A stretch of 64,000 nt of DNA, from the NCBI RefSeq assembly GCF_026212465.1, contig NC_080059.1:18719777-18783776 (forward strand). The letters run 5' to 3'. The translations under genes and the position numbers were made by a program. The stretch comes from Amaranthus tricolor. Taxonomy: Eukaryota; Streptophyta; Magnoliopsida; Caryophyllales; Amaranthaceae. The notes under the pieces were generated by a model. The model ran no database searches. It worked only from the letters and a program-made list of their open reading frames with translations, and was not told the DNA's origin. Shown in pieces: positions 24,608 to 38,177 of this stretch; position 1 is the stretch's first letter, and the number at the start of each line of letters is the position of its first letter.

Positions 24608-27600
24608 GTGGCAATGTTGGCAGTTTTGGTGTTAGGCATGGAAGCAACATGAGCACGAACACTAGTTTTGGTGACAAGCTTAAGTCGGGTCGTGTCAATG
24701 CTATGTCAAGTGGTCGGTTAGTGAAGCAAGCAATGATCCTACTATGCAACGCGAGCAATATCCACAAGGTGTTGGGGGTGAGAGACCTTTGGCCACCTTA
24801 ACTCAAGAGCAATTATAGTTTATCACTAACCTCGTTAATGAAGAAGGCAAGGAATGTATAATAGATAAGTCTACTTCCTTACCTTGATTAATAAACTCTA
24901 GGACATTGCATCATGTGACCAGTAAAGAGGATAACTTGCTTTCTAATATTGATATAGAATGTTCCTTGACTCTTCCCGATGGTAACCGTGTTATAGCTAC
25001 GAAGGAAGGGACGACTTTACAGGATGGTGGTCTTATTCTTCGCAACGTGCTATACATTCCTCATCTGCGTTGTTATTTGATCTCAATTTTGAGATTGATT
25101 GATTATCTTAGATGTGCCATCCAATTTACTGATAATTTTTATACTACGCGGGACAAGAGTTTAGGGAACCTGATTGGCGCCAATGAGCGGAAAGGTGGAC
25201 TCTACTACTATCACGGTATTCAAGAGTTGGAATCACTATGTGTTGTGAAGGAGGATGTGTTTGATTTGGATAGAATTAGAAAATTGGTTCTTGCTCTTAA
25301 GGGTAGTAGTAGAAGTACATTATCTAAGGTATCTGAAGCTGCTCTCAAGCTAAGCAACATAGACTTAGTTTTCTTATTAGTAGCAGTCATGTTAATAAGA
25401 TGTTTGAACTTATTCATTGTGATTTGTGTGGAGCTTATCATACTCCTTCATGTGCTGCACATTATTTTGTTTTCATTGTTGATGAATTTAGTCGTATTAT
25501 TTGGGTTTCTTTGTTGGAATCTAAAACTTATGTGGTGTTTGTCATCATTTTATTGCTTTGATTAAGAGACAATTTGGCATAATGTTAAACTTTTTCGAAA
25601 TGATAGTTGCGCTTAGTTTGCTTGTATGAAATCTTATTTTGATGACAGCAGTGTTATTTTTCAAATATTGTGTTTTGGCAATCATAAAAAAATACGAGAG
25701 TTCAGACAAAACAACAACATATTTTTAATGTTGGAAGAGTTTTATGATTTCAAGGTGATCTTCCTATTTCATTATGGCGTGAATGTGTACTTAATGCCGC
25801 CTATTTAATTAATAAGACTCCTTCTCGCCTAATGGAAAATTAAACACCTTACAAAATGTTATTTGGTCGAGAACCCAAATTTAGTGAACTCTAGGTGTTT
25901 GACTGTCTTTGCTTTGTTCATAATCAGAAAATCAAAGGTGATAAATTTGCTCCACGGAGTCGAAAATGTGTTTTTCTTGGTCACACTAATTGACAAAAGC
26001 GCTGGAATTTTTATTATATTGCAGTGGCGATATCTTTGTCGTCCGGAATATGAAATTTGATGAAAACATTTCCCGTTCTCTTTTCTAAATGAGTCCCCTA
26101 ATTCCCCCCATCTGGTCACTTCCGAGACTCCTACATTGCGTAATTATGTCCCTTATCTTGAAGAGTTTTGGGGGGATTTTCTTTACCCAGATTTCACCTT
26201 TCTAAAAAGTACTCATTCCTCATACAACACTAGCAACAAATTGGGCCCCTATTGCTCCAGCTCTCGATGATTCGGTCATAGTTGATTAATCTGCAGACAA
26301 TGGGAATAACAGTCTTGAAACTGACATGGTTTTGGGTCGTGGCATAAGGGAAAAGCATCCTTTTTTTTCTCTTGCGTGATTATGTTGTGAATGCTATCAT
26401 GAGTCCATCTTTTAGCTTGTCAGTTCAATATGTTTCCACAAGTACATCTTATCCTATAGCTAATTTAATAGTTGTGATGTTTTTTCTTTTTTGCATCGTA
26501 TTTTCCTAGCTAACATCACTGCAAGGGTCGAGCCTCGTACTTTTAAGGAAGGTATTGAACATGTTAGCTAGCGTGACGATATGGATGAAGAGATAGAGCA
26601 TTGGAAGAGAATGACACGTGGGAGTTATCTTCTTTTCTTCCTGGTAAGAAAGCTCTTGCTTGCAAATGGGTATAAAAAATTAAGCATTGTGTTGATGAGA
26701 TTTCTGAACATCTCCAAGCATGATTATTAAGTTTTGGCAATCACTAGGTCGAGGAGATGAATTATCATGAGACTTTTACTCCTATGGCTAAGATGGTGAT
26801 TGTACGTGTCATTTTAGCTGTCGCCGCTGCTCAAAATTGGGACATACATCATATAGATGTGCAAAATGTCTTTTTATATAGTGATCTTGACGAAGAGGTT
26901 TACCTGAAAACCCCTCCTGGAATTTTGATTTGCCTCTTTGGCCTTGTGTGTCATCTTAAGAAATCTCTTTATTGTCTATGTCAAGCTCCTCATTATAGGT
27001 TTGCTAAGCTTGCTTTACGTTACTTTTCTTTGTTTTCATTCGCTTTTACTCTTATTATTCCTTGTTTACTTATGATTGTGATGTTCTTCGTCTTAATGTC
27101 TTAGTTATTTTGCTGATTTGATTATTTCTGGGAATTCTTCTAAAGCCATTACTATTTTTCAAAGCTTATTTAGATGATTGTTTTCATATGAAGGATCTTG
27201 GTCCTCTTAAATATTTTCACGGTGCTGAGGTGTTGAGTAGCCGAGAGGGTATTTATGTCTTCCCCCATTGAGCAAAATCATAATTTGGCTTTGACTGCTA
27301 GTGAGATGTTACATGATCTTGCCACATATCAACAACTTGTTGGTCGTTTAATTTATTTGTCCTTCACTCATATGAATCTTGCTTGTGATATCCACATTTT
27401 ATCTCAATTCATGATTACCCCTTGTGTTGATCATTGAAACCCTACTTTACGTGTTATTCACTATTTAAAAGACACTTCAGGTCAAGGTGTCCTTTTCTTA
27501 TCGTCTTTTGCTTTGTTGTGACTAGGTGGTGTCGGATTGGGCTGGTTGCCCTCTAACTCATTGCTCTCTTTCTGGTTGGATTTTTTCTTGGATCCTCTTC

Positions 27601-27989
27601 CATCTCGTGGAAGACATAGAAACAACATACAATATCTCAGTCCTCTACTTAGGCGAAATATCGCTACATGGCTGCAATTATTGCTGAGTTGAAATGGTTG
27701 CATGCCTTACTAGTTGACTTGAGTGTTCGCTATTCTCGATCCATTCCGTTATTTTGTAAAAGCAGGTCGTCTGCTTTGTATATTGCTCAAAACCCCATGT
27801 TTGGCAAGCGTATTAAACACATTGAGGTAGACTATCATTTTGTACATAACGCTATTATTGGTTTTTCTTTATTCTTCTCATGTTTCAACTCATAAGGAAC
27901 TTGTTGATATTTTCATCAAGCCTCTTGATCAACAACAATTTTTCATGTCTATTAGTCAAGTTGGACATTTGTAATCAGCATGCTCCAAC

Positions 27990-28001
27990 TTGAGGGGGGA
28001 G
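27990..28001 (+). promoter_or_regulatory. Polypurine tract of the copia relic
   Basis: TTGAGGGGGGAG lies directly before the TG of the presumed 3' LTR and after the end of the RNase H remnant. This is the expected plus-strand primer position. Confidence 0.7.
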
Positions 28002-28167
28002 TGTTAAGCCCATATATGATGTATTTTACGTATTTGCTGTTATGTTTATTCTTTTGTTTTACTGTGAAAAGCTTGTGTTATAGCAAACCTTATATTGTAA
28101 ATATTAATCAATATGAATGAGACTAGGGCAAGAATTAACCCTAAAAATTCATTCATTATTCCATATT
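28002..28167 (+). repeat. Presumed 3' LTR of the copia relic
   Basis: It starts TGTTAAGCCCATATATGATG after the polypurine tract. The right border is a guess at a CA near 28167, because no 5' LTR exists for comparison. Confidence 0.45.
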
Positions 28168-28806
28168 TTCCACTGTGTGCCACTTGACATAAACATTTGA
28201 CCTAATGCCCATATACTTGCTCCTTGATTTTATCCATATGTTTCTCATTTTGGCAACTAAACCATTAACTTGTAACCTCTTGGCTTCAAAACAAAATAAT
28301 CAATCATTAACTTTCATAACCTTTCTCTTTTCCATGTTTTCATTGATTTGAAGAATTAGAACGAGATGGTCAAAAACACCCAACTAAATTTTGCTCAACA
28401 ATTTATCATAAAGGCTTCTGCATTTATCATTTGCCACAAAATTAACCCATAACTCGTGAGTTCCTTAAAGTATTCAAATCTTAACTGAATCTAAAGTTAT
28501 TCAAAGCATTAAAGTCTTAAGAATTATGCATTTTGAGTTTAATTAGAATAATAAGTATGATGAGAATAATAAGTTATAACACAGCAAAGTACTATAAAAA
28601 ATAATAGGGATAAAAAGTGTAAGAAAACCTATGTCCGAAAGAAAGAAAGAAAAACAAAGTAATAAACACGGACAGAAACCAGCGACAAGTCGTCATTAGT
28701 TCTTTAGAAAGTGAGATTTTAGATCTTCGGTTTCTCCTAGAAAGTGCATTCTTTAGGCTTTGTTTCTTTAAATGGCGAATTGGGCTTAATCAACCTTAAT
28801 TACACC
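28168..28806. other. AT-rich spacer
   Basis: No gene or repeat is supported in this stretch. Confidence 0.4.
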
Positions 28807-28811
28807 ACTAT

Positions 28812-28868
28812 TGTAACACCGAATTTCCTCTCGTCCTTTACGGTTTTGGTAAATTCGAAGGTGTTACA
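28812..28868. mobile_element. 57-bp micro-element with LTR-like ends
   Basis: It begins TGTAACACCGAATTTCC and ends TTCGAAGGTGTTACA. A perfect 5-bp duplication, ACTAT, lies at 28807-28811 and 28869-28873. Its whole length matches the final 74 bp of the solo LTR at 24529-24602. At 57 bp it is far too small to be a normal solo LTR. Confidence 0.75.
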
Positions 28869-28873
28869 ACTAT

Positions 28874-30720
28874 CATGTCACTACCTGACTTGGGAGAGTA
28901 GTGAAATGCATGCTATCGTGGGAGGTATGTTTAAACTTCTATATAAAGAGATCAAGGGATTAGAGTTTTACACAATTCTAATTGTTCTTAGTGAAATTTC
29001 TGAATTTCTGATCTTCTTGTTCTAGCTCCCCGTATTTTCTTTACAAGTTTTATAAAGTGAAAGAACCTAGCTAATTCTTCTTACTTTATTTCTTAAACTA
29101 GTATAAAATCCGTGCAATGAAGGGGAATTTCTTAGTGTAAACATCTATAAAAAATTAGATTTTCAAAACAACGGGGAAAAAATATATATTAACCTCATAA
29201 GTTTAATTTTTTTAATTTAAAGCGTAATATATATAATTGATTGAATCCAAACTCATGTATGTCCTCTCCTCTCCAGGAAAAAGTGATAATATATGTTCGT
29301 TGACCTTATTAATATTCTCGTTTGTTGGTGCTAGTATTGCCTTCTCTTTAATGTACGCACTATCCTTTTTATTTCTTATGCTACTAAAATAGAAATAAAT
29401 ATAGGTATGGTGAAATCTGTATTACTCATACAAAAGACTATTTTGTTTAACATAATTACAACTGAAGTGTATAGAAATAGTGTTGAAATAAATTTAAAAG
29501 ATTCTATGCAAATAATATTGTTATTTAATTTATTTAGTATATTATTAAATATATATAACCATGATTTTGTTAATTGATTTGTTTCATCTAGGTAAATATA
29601 AATTTTCTTTAAATGCGATTTTGTCTCGGCCAATGAATAATTGTTACCCAGTAAATATAAATTTCTCAAGTTCAAGATTATTTTGTATATCAATAACAAA
29701 AACAATCTCAGTAAATTTGTCCCAGCCAATAAATAACTGTTACCCAATAAATACAATTTTGCCTCAGTCAATAATTAAAACTGAAAACTAATTATACTAC
29801 AAAATCAAAACTTTGCTTACAATAATCAAAGCTTTTGTGTTTGAAATGCTAATAATATTTTTCTAAAAGACTTCATGCAAATTATATTGTGGTTTATTTT
29901 ATTTATAATTATTTTGAAGATTCTATGCAAATTATTTTGTGATTTGTTATGTTATTTAGTATATTATAAGGTGATTTTAATTAATGCAAGTGCTTATCAG
30001 TTATCAATCAATTTATTCAAATTTGTCTCATCCAGTAAATATCAATCTACAAAACAATCAAGGGAAATTTGTCTCAACCAGTAAAAAAGGGAATACAAAT
30101 GGCAATAAAATTTTAAAAGTGCAAATTTTTTTATTACAAAAATCATAGTCAATCATCTTTCAATCTATGCAAAATTATATTAGGCAATAAATTACAAACA
30201 ATAAAAAATCTCTAATAATAAACATTCAGCCAATAAAAAAATTACAAATGCAATATTATGTTAAACTGCCATTTGTTAATTTACATTAAAATTATTAGTT
30301 TGTATAATTGCTCAAAATAATTTGTTGTTCTTCACGCTCTCTGAATATATAGTGCTTAATTTCAAATGCAAAACCATTGTGTCCCAAAAGTGTACTCCAA
30401 GTTTATGCCTAAGCAACAAGTAGGCGAATTAACGCTTTTAAGAAAACTAGATAGTGTCTCGGTTTAGTATCACGATTCAGAAAACAACGTTGTTTAAAAG
30501 ATCTCATTTTAGAGTTATTTTATTGTAAGTTCTTCATTATTTCTTTTGTAAGTTTAATTTCTTAGTATTTTGTGATAGGTTTTCAAGATTTGTAATCTTT
30601 GTTTTACGATGCTTGTAATCTTTTTAAGTTTTCCTTTCAATATAAATTATACAAAAATCTAAAAGCATTTAGTTTTTGAGAAGATCTCTTAATGTGGTAT
30701 ATGTGATCAAGTCTAAGGTC
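28874..30720. other. AT-rich DNA with short dispersed repeats
   Basis: No gene is supported. Between 29590 and 30080 phrases like CCAGTAAATATAAATTT and CCAATAAATAACTGTTACCC recur several times, which suggests a decayed repeat. No domain is visible. Confidence 0.35.
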
Positions 30721-30739
30721 GAAAGAAAAAGAGGACGAG

Positions 30740-32140
30740 ACAGTAGAGGAGATGTGGAAAAGGGCTAAATGGGACAACTATGACTTCATTTGTCGCGGTC
30801 ATATTCTCAACATTATGGTAGACCTCTATTTGATGTTTATCAATACATGGAATCCGCAAAATAATTGTGGAATGTGCTGGAACGCAAGTATATGGCGGAG
30901 GACATTACAAGTAAGAAATTTATTATTAGTAGCTCTAATGCTAATAATTTTGTTGATTCTCGCCTCATTCTAGACAAATTCCATGAAATGCATCACATAT
31001 GATCCAACCTTAAACACCACCAACTTAATATGGATAAAATATATGTTGTTTCTAGTATAATTGATAAGACGTCATACTCTTAGTTAGAATTAAGAAAACC
31101 TTAAAACATAAAGAAGAAATGGATCTAAATCGAACATGTACTCATCTACAAATCAAAGTGAGTATAAAAAAATTCCCAACATCTCTAACATAAATATGGT
31201 TTAGAAAAGTCCAAACCATCAAAGGAGATAGATGGAGAAGCTCTTTATATGGGAAAGAACTCTTCCATTAAGGTCCTAGGCCGAAAACAAGTAGAGCTAA
31301 TCTTTACATCAGGGAATGTACTTATCCTTTGGGATCTGTATTATGCTCCTAATATAAGTAGAGACCTTTTATCTACGCAAACCTTGGGTCGACTAGGATA
31401 TAAGCTTGTTTTTAATTCTAATGTGTATTATTTCTAAAAATTCAATTTTAGTTGGAAGACGTTATTTTGTTTTGAACCTCTTAAAGTTATATTTGAAATA
31501 ATCTAGTGTAAGTTTGGTTTTGAATGTTATTCATGAATCAAATTCTTGTTTGTGAAATAAAGATTTGTGTCATGTTAATTTTACTACGATGTTTCATATG
31601 TCAAAGCATCAATTTATTCCATATTGATCTATGTGATATCCGATTTGCTTTAATTGATTCATATTGATTTATGTGATTTCCACTCTACTCCATTAGGAAA
31701 TAAGAAATATATGATATTTTTATAGATGACTTTTCAAGATTTCGCTATGTATATTTATTGCATTCTAAAAAGAGGCATTAGACAATTTTCAAAGCAATAA
31801 AAATGAAGTTGAGTTAAAACAGAATGTGCATCTAAAAAGACTAAGAACAAATAACGATGGTAAATACTAGGATCCTGATTATTTTCAATCAAATGGTATC
31901 ATTCATGAAACCACCCCAGGATATGCACCACAATCTAATTAATGGTGCTGCGAAAAGGAAAAATAGAACTCTTTAAGAGATGATTAACTCGATGTTGTCC
32001 AACTCGTATATGAGTGATGGATTTTAAACAAAAGCAATGTTGACGGCATGGAACATCTTAAATAGATTTCCTACAAAGGCAACTAACAAATCTACTTATG
32101 AAATGTGGTGTAACGAAAATCCTAATCAAATTTACCTTAG
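30740..32140 (+). pseudogene. Second Ty1/copia relic (gag, protease, integrase fragments)
   Basis: At about 30820-31010 one frame shows copia gag motifs: L-W-N-V-L-E-R-K-Y, then A-E-D-I-T-S-K-K-F, then D-K-F-H-E-M. At 31249-31437 a protease-type segment reads I-K-V-L-G-R-K-Q-V and Y-Y-A-P-N-I-S-R-D-L-L-S. At about 31640-32100 a frame with many stops resembles the integrase core (S-T-P-L-G-N-K-K-Y). Reverse transcriptase and LTRs were not found. It differs in motif wording from the relic at 21.5-28 kb, so it is probably another family. Confidence 0.6.
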
Positions 32141-33295
32141 ATTTTGAGGTAGTAGGGAAATAGTAAAATTGTCTGGTAACAAAAGAAAGAAATTACGTGA
32201 AAGAGGCCTTAAAAGCATATTCATTGGTTTAGTTGACGAATAAGGTTATAAATTTAGATTTTATAGCCTGACAACCAATCAATAAGCCAACAAAAGCCAC
32301 GACTAATAAGTTTTCAAACCTTCTGAGAGTTGAGGATTATAAATCCTTGAATGAGTATGCATGCGATGAATCAAGGATATAGATACTCTCAAGAAGATAG
32401 GTGTGCTAAATAACATTAATATGTATTGTGACTCACATAAATGTCTAGAATAAACCATTAAGCAGTACAGGATGTTGAACAATAAAATCAAAGACCTCTC
32501 AAAAAAGGTTCTTAAAGAAATATAAAAAAAAGTAAGATTAGTCTTCGAAAAAAAACACGAACAAAGAAGGGTTGGCTCTAAAAGAGGAGAAGACTCTCTA
32601 ACAAAGGAAGTGATAGAAATAAAGAGAAGAAAACACCCATATTTATGTAATTTTCATGAGATTAAGTTATTGTAAGTCTCATGTATGAGCAGAGCCAAAA
32701 GATTCTGAAATCAGTGAGTGTAGCCACTCAACTTTCTAGACATGACTTTTACTAGATAAGACTATTAATTAAGACATCCAATATCCTAACTTTGGATGCA
32801 ATGTCATGGTGGTTTACATTGTTGAACAACCAAGATATTGGACTTTTATAGACATTGGATCTAAAGTTAGTGTGATTTATAGATCTTGATAGGACAAGAT
32901 GAAATTGGAAGACATGCCAAATAAAATTACACTCCCAATAACCATAACTAATAAGGATGGGATAAGTGTCACTATTGACCAGGAGTTTTACATCATCAAC
33001 GACTAAAAAATTGCAATTTATAGTGAAGAATCCTAGACGCAATTAATTGCATACCCTACACCCAACATGAAACTCTCTTATTTATTGGTAAGGATGGAAG
33101 GGTAGAAAGAGCCAGAAGAAATCAGAAGATGGCTAGGGGATGCAATATAGTTGCAAATATGAAGAACAAACTACCATTATTGTTATATCTTAGATGGTGG
33201 ATGAGGTCCCTGGAAGTAGCAACTAGCAAGCAACACCTCTAGGGGCATGGGTCTCTGTCGAACCACAATGGATGATTTGGAACCCTAGACCTTGA
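32141..33295. other. Unassigned DNA
   Basis: No supported gene. A short plus-strand stretch near 32850 (D-I-G-S-K-V-S-V-I-Y) hints at a retroelement protease, but the surroundings give no confirmation. Confidence 0.3.
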
Positions 33296-34530
33296 GGGGA
33301 TCATCATTATCATCATCATCAAGTGTATCCCGACCATAGAAATACTATGGTCAGGGTCTAGAGAGGGAATTGAAGAAGTGTGGCAACCTATACCCATAAA
33401 GGAGGATGTGTCCAAAGAGTCCCCCGGCTCGAGATTGATTCATAGAATGATAAGTCCCTGCAACAAAGAAGGGTTAGTGAAACTTAAACTGTCAGCTTGC
33501 ATCTTACTATACAAGCTTAACCCTTAAACATAAAAAATTAGAAATAAATAAAACATATATAGATAAATAAAAATAACTAGATAAAAACGAGTAAAAGAAT
33601 GATATATAAAAGGCACAGACACAAACAAGAACATCAATTAGAAGGCAAAAGGGGATTAACGGTCTAAGAAATGGATAAGACGCTTCTAACTACTTCTATC
33701 CTTGGCCAGGTTCGTAGAGAGGTGTAGATCATGCAAGTTATTTTTTATTTGTTCCTCCTACGTTCTCCTCGGTCTTCCCGACTTCTCTTACCCTCCACAA
33801 TGATGCTTTCAATCCTCCTAACAGGGGTGTCAAAAGTCTTTCTCTGTACATGCCCAAACCATCTTAATCTGTTTTTACGAATCATTTTAGAAATAGGGGC
33901 AACTTTTAGTTTATGTCTAAACTCTTGGTTCCTAATCCTATCCATCATTGTGTTGTCGCACATCCACCTCAGCATACGCATTTCTCTAATGTTTAAAATT
34001 CTTCTTTATGGGCCAACATTTTGTCCCATACAACAAAGCGCGCTTGATTGCAACTTGGTAAAATTTACCTTTTAACCTACTTGGAAACTTTCTATCACAT
34101 AGTACCCTAGTGGTTGCTCATCATTTGAGCCAACTCACTTGTATTCGAGGAGTAACATCTCCATCAATCTCCCCATTATTCTAAATGATCGATTCAAATA
34201 CCTGAACTTGGTTGTACTTGCAACTACCTCTTCACCAATAGTCACCTCTGGCTCCCCTATCTGCAATGTCCCACTAAAGTCGCATCACAAATATTTTGTC
34301 TTCGTACGACTTATGCGCAATCCTCTACCTTCTAAAACTGCCCTCCACTCTTCCTATTTTTTATAACTTCCTCCTTGGTTTCTGCTACCAATACGATATC
34401 GTCAGTAAATAACATGCACCATGGTACAGTCTCCCAGATCGATTTAGAAATCTTTTCCATAATGACCGTAAAAATAAAAGTGCTTAATGCCGATCCCTAA
34501 TGTAATCTTACCTTAACTGGAAAAGATAAT
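33296..34530 (-). pseudogene. RTE-like LINE, 3' part of the reverse transcriptase ORF
   Basis: On the minus strand the reverse transcriptase core motif F-T-D-D-I-V-L-V is encoded near 34400 (the usual form is F-A-D-D-I). The C-terminal block is open at 33981-33745, with M-R-M-L-R-W-M-C, R-I-R-N, V-A-P-I and L-R-W-F-G-H-V-Q-R, the hallmark end of plant RTE-type LINE proteins. In between there are stops and frame changes, so it is dead. The minus strand ends near 33300 in tandem GAT repeats (CTTGATGATGATGATAATGA), the short-repeat tail expected of an RTE 3' end. The 5' part is missing. Confidence 0.75.
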
Positions 34531-35913
34531 GTTATCCCACCTTAATTAAACCTTGAGGAAGTGTAGAATAAAATATCTCCTAGAGGTGGATGAAGAAAAC
34601 ATTTAAGCGGTATACGTTTTTGAGGGGACATATAAGATTTTGACGATTTAAAAGGCAATACAGTTAGAGGTAAGAGTGAACCTCATCCTTATTAAAGGAT
34701 GATGCACACCTCTTCGCTTTTCATACAACTGGCACACAGTGTGGAAATGATGAATGGACTATTGGCCTTGACACATAATTGTTGAATTCAAGTCCAACTC
34801 ACGTCAAAAATCGTCCCACCTAGCTTCTTAAGAAGCATATGTTACGCTTAATCAGTGAATTTTATTTCCAATACAAAGACAAATTCAATGTATAATTTTT
34901 TTTGGGGGAAACTGAATTTTAGTTGAACTTTTTACCTAGCTTAAGTAGTTGTTTAGGTTAGTTATATTATGTTACTACAAATAAAACAACATAACACACG
35001 TGGAAAAAATCAAGAGTAGTCCCTTAAAATCACACAAGTTGCAGCTCTCTGACTAACGTAAGCTGATATATCTTCAAAGAGTTGTTTCACGTTCATGGTG
35101 GTTCGTGGGCAAGGGAGTCACAACCTCCTAAGTCCAAATTCATAGAAAGATGTCTCCAGGAGGGTACAAGTCATATGCAAGAGGGTGCAACAAACAAGAA
35201 TGGTAAGGTGACTATAAGAAACTATCAATAAACTTCCGACCATAAAATTAAAACCCCACCCATGTTTGTATGTGGAAAAAGTACCAAGGGAGTGCAAGAG
35301 GAGTTATTCAACCACCCTTACTTAGGACGTTGAACGAAATAAACTTGATTATTTTACCTCTAATCAAGAGGCTTCAACCTGAGAGTTGGGAAATTATTCA
35401 ACTCTCATACGATATGTTGGGAATGAGCTCCAACAAACATTCACATATCCTACCTAAGTTTCCTTGTAGAGTTGTGGTGTTACTTATTAGGGCTCCAAAT
35501 CCTCAAACAATTCCATCCTTTCCCCCTTTAAACTCTCCCACAACACCCTCATTTTATTGCATTATACAGTTTAATACCTTCTGACCATATTCTAGCCTTT
35601 AATATTTCCTATTCCCCTTGTGTCTGTAGATGAATTAAATTCATCCTCAAAAGTGTCTCACAATCAATAAAACTTCTTCCCCAAGTAGTCATATTAATTC
35701 ATATATCCTTATCTTTCCCTCTTGCATTGCTTTGTAGCTTACTAATTCTTGTAGGTTCCCTAGTCCTAGTGAGTGCACAACATAATCGACATAGTGCCAA
35801 TTACCTCTAAGAACTAGCCTAAACACATCAACAACAAGTTCTCACAATGATATCATCAAGTCAAAACTAGAAGGAATATGTAAAATAATTCTCAAAGATT
35901 TGAGCACTTAATG
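34531..35913. other. Unassigned DNA left of the gypsy element
   Basis: A 104-codon plus-strand open frame at 35270-35584 has no recognisable family. No repeats or RNA genes are seen. Confidence 0.35.
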
Positions 35914-35918
35914 GTAAC

Positions 35919-36572
35919 TGTTTCGGTTATGAAACGAGGAAGTGGGAAACACTTGAAATACCGTTAGTAGAAGCGTTATCAGGAGTGGTGATTCGTGGAA
36001 GGAAGCGACTTGGATTCCTACAAAACAACACGTTAGCCTTGTCCGGGGGGTGATCTCCAGGAAAACCCCTCCGACGCTCAAGTTAGATCGTTGATATGAG
36101 ATTATTGAGTAAATGATTATAAACTGAATGCAAGAAGATGTCGGGGTTGATATTACTGGAATTTGGGTAGGCTAATGAAGTGGAGTATGATTAAGGATAC
36201 TTAAGAGGGATATTTTCAAATGATCTCTTCCTCTCTGATGGTTGTCCCTATTTATAATGCTGAAGAAGGAAGTTAATTCAGAGAGGAGGTTAAAGAACAT
36301 GGGAGTAATGGGCGGTTACCAGCCTTAGAAGAAGGAGAACCAAGCAATGAGGGATGAATGGCAAGTTGGGTCAATTTGGAGGTTACCTTCCTTGAGGGAC
36401 GTCAGGGTATTTGGAGGTAACTAGCCTATGGGCCATTCAGAGAAGATGGAGAATTCAGAAAAAGGCCCATTGACCAAAAGTCAAAGTCAACGCAAAGGGT
36501 CAAAGGGTATTTAGGTAATATGTCGCTAATAATTTAAATAAATAAATAAATTAGGTAGGTGATACCATGACA
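35919..36572 (-). repeat. 3' LTR of the Tat-type element
   Basis: It reads TGTTTCGGTTATG...GATACCATGACA on the plus strand. It is bounded outside by GTAAC and inside by the polypurine tract. Confidence 0.92.
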
Positions 36573-36585
36573 TTTAGCCCCACGC
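36573..36585 (-). promoter_or_regulatory. Polypurine tract of the Tat-type element
   Basis: On the minus strand GCGTGGGGCTAAA abuts the TG of the 3' LTR, the expected position of the plus-strand primer. Confidence 0.65.
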
Positions 36586-36959
36586 ATGAAGGATGATATG
36601 AGAAAGGCAACCCTGATGACTCGAAGTATCTTTCTTTGTGCGGAAACGATAGGCGTCGTTAGGCAGATCTTTTGGCGGATCCCGAAAATTGGATTCGTAA
36701 GCTTTAAATCGACTGTTCACATGCCGAATTCCGAGTGATAACGAAAAAGTTATGGCCTTTTCAAAATAACCGCATGAGATGCTTTAAGAAAAATGAATAA
36801 CGTCAGTTAAGCCGCGGCTTCAAGCAAGCCGCGGAATATCCCTGTCCGCCTATTATTAAGTAGCAGGAATATAGATGCGGAGGCTGGATCCTGGTTCATG
36901 CTTTATTGATGCCGCAGAAGCTCCGAACACTTAGAATATTTTGGAACGAGATAGCCCCC

Positions 36960-37760
36960 AAGGGGGGTCCGACTTGTCGACCATACGGGTCTTCAGGGAC
37001 TTAAATAACTTTGAACGAGATCACCATCAAATCGAGTCCGACTTATAGATCTCACGGACAAGATGCCGGTTTTGTTAATCAATCTTCCTCCTTGTTGTCG
37101 TGTTACAAGCCTTGGAGTCAAGGGAAGGTATAATACCGCGGCATGAATGAGTTGACTCGCCAGTCAACTGAGTCAAATGTATTGAAGACGCGTCTTAAAT
37201 TTATACTTAGATTTTTATTCTTCACTGATGGACTTAGGGGAGTCCGACTTATCGATGTTGCGGAAAGACAAAAAGACTTGGAATCACTTTCTTCGTTCTA
37301 ACACGCCCCCCTTTTTCTTCCAGGACGCGGAAAGATCACGTAAGTCCGTGCCTTGGATGATACGGAAAAATGGAAGGATTTCTCCCATACTGAGAATTTT
37401 CACGCCACAACTGGGAGCACCTGGGGGTCAGACTTATCGATCATTCGGACATCCCTTATACTTGTAATAATTTTCGTTCTTCTTGATGTATAATTCAGGG
37501 TCCGACTTATCGACCCTACGGCTTCAAGAGAATTTTAATAACTTAGAGAATTTGTTGACATTTCCTCCCGTCTTGGGGGTCCGACTTATCGACTCCCCAG
37601 TCATAATCAAGGTCTGATACTTAGAAAATTTTTCAATATATCCCCTTCATTAAGGGTCCGACTAGTCAACTTCACGGACATAGATAACAACACTTGGACA
37701 AATCTTCGACGTTTGTCCCCTCATTGGAGGTCCGACTTATCGACTTCCCGGTTTAAGTTT
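36960..37760. repeat. Degenerate repeats with GGGTCCGACTTATCGA core, left block
   Basis: Eight copies of a core close to GGGTCCGACTTATCGATG occur at about 36966, 37035, 37221, 37425, 37498, 37578, 37655 and 37728. The later ones are spaced 73-80 bases apart, with spacers too diverged to align by eye. The block lies directly upstream of the antisense gene, in its putative promoter zone. Confidence 0.8.
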
Positions 37761-38177
37761 GGGATTCCACTTTTCATTCAAGGGATATTTAATTTCGATG
37801 TTTGAGCATTTATTGCTGCAATAAATAGGGTTGTTGGAACAGTTCCCTCTCACCTAACCTTCATTAACCCCCTCAATTCCTCAAATCGCTAGAAAGAGAA
37901 AGTAGAGAGAGAGACGTTCTGACAATCTTCAACCCTTCTTCAAACTTCTGAAAAATCTCTCGAAGATCTTCAAGGATTCTGACAAAACTTCGTCAAACTT
38001 CTTACAAATCTTCAAAATATCTTAAAGGTATTCAAATCTTTCTTCAAATTTTTGAATTTCTTCAAATTATTCTTCAAACTGTTCTTCAGATTGTTCTTCG
38101 TGTTCTTGATTGTTTAAAGTTTTGAATTAATTTCATGAAATTAGCCCTTATCCTTCACAAGTTTTGCCTACTATTTT

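Larger units (their letters stand above)
21540..28001 (+). pseudogene. Decayed Ty1/copia element, gag-pol relic
   Basis: The order on the plus strand is gag, protease, integrase, reverse transcriptase, RNase H, all broken by stops and frameshifts. Gag has F-G-F-V-D-G-T-I (about 21600) and a zinc knuckle C-K-H-C-x4-H-x4-C (22125-22170). Protease and pre-integrase sequence follows at 24906-25250 (L-R-N-V-L-Y-I-P). Integrase core remnants lie at 25400-26060. The reverse transcriptase has E-T-F-T-P-M-A-K and V-Q-N-V-F-L (26757-26950). RNase H remnants run to V-D-I-F-I-K-P-L (27900). The gag frame is interrupted by the solo LTR at 22217-24602 and resumes directly after it. No 5' LTR was found. Confidence 0.85.
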
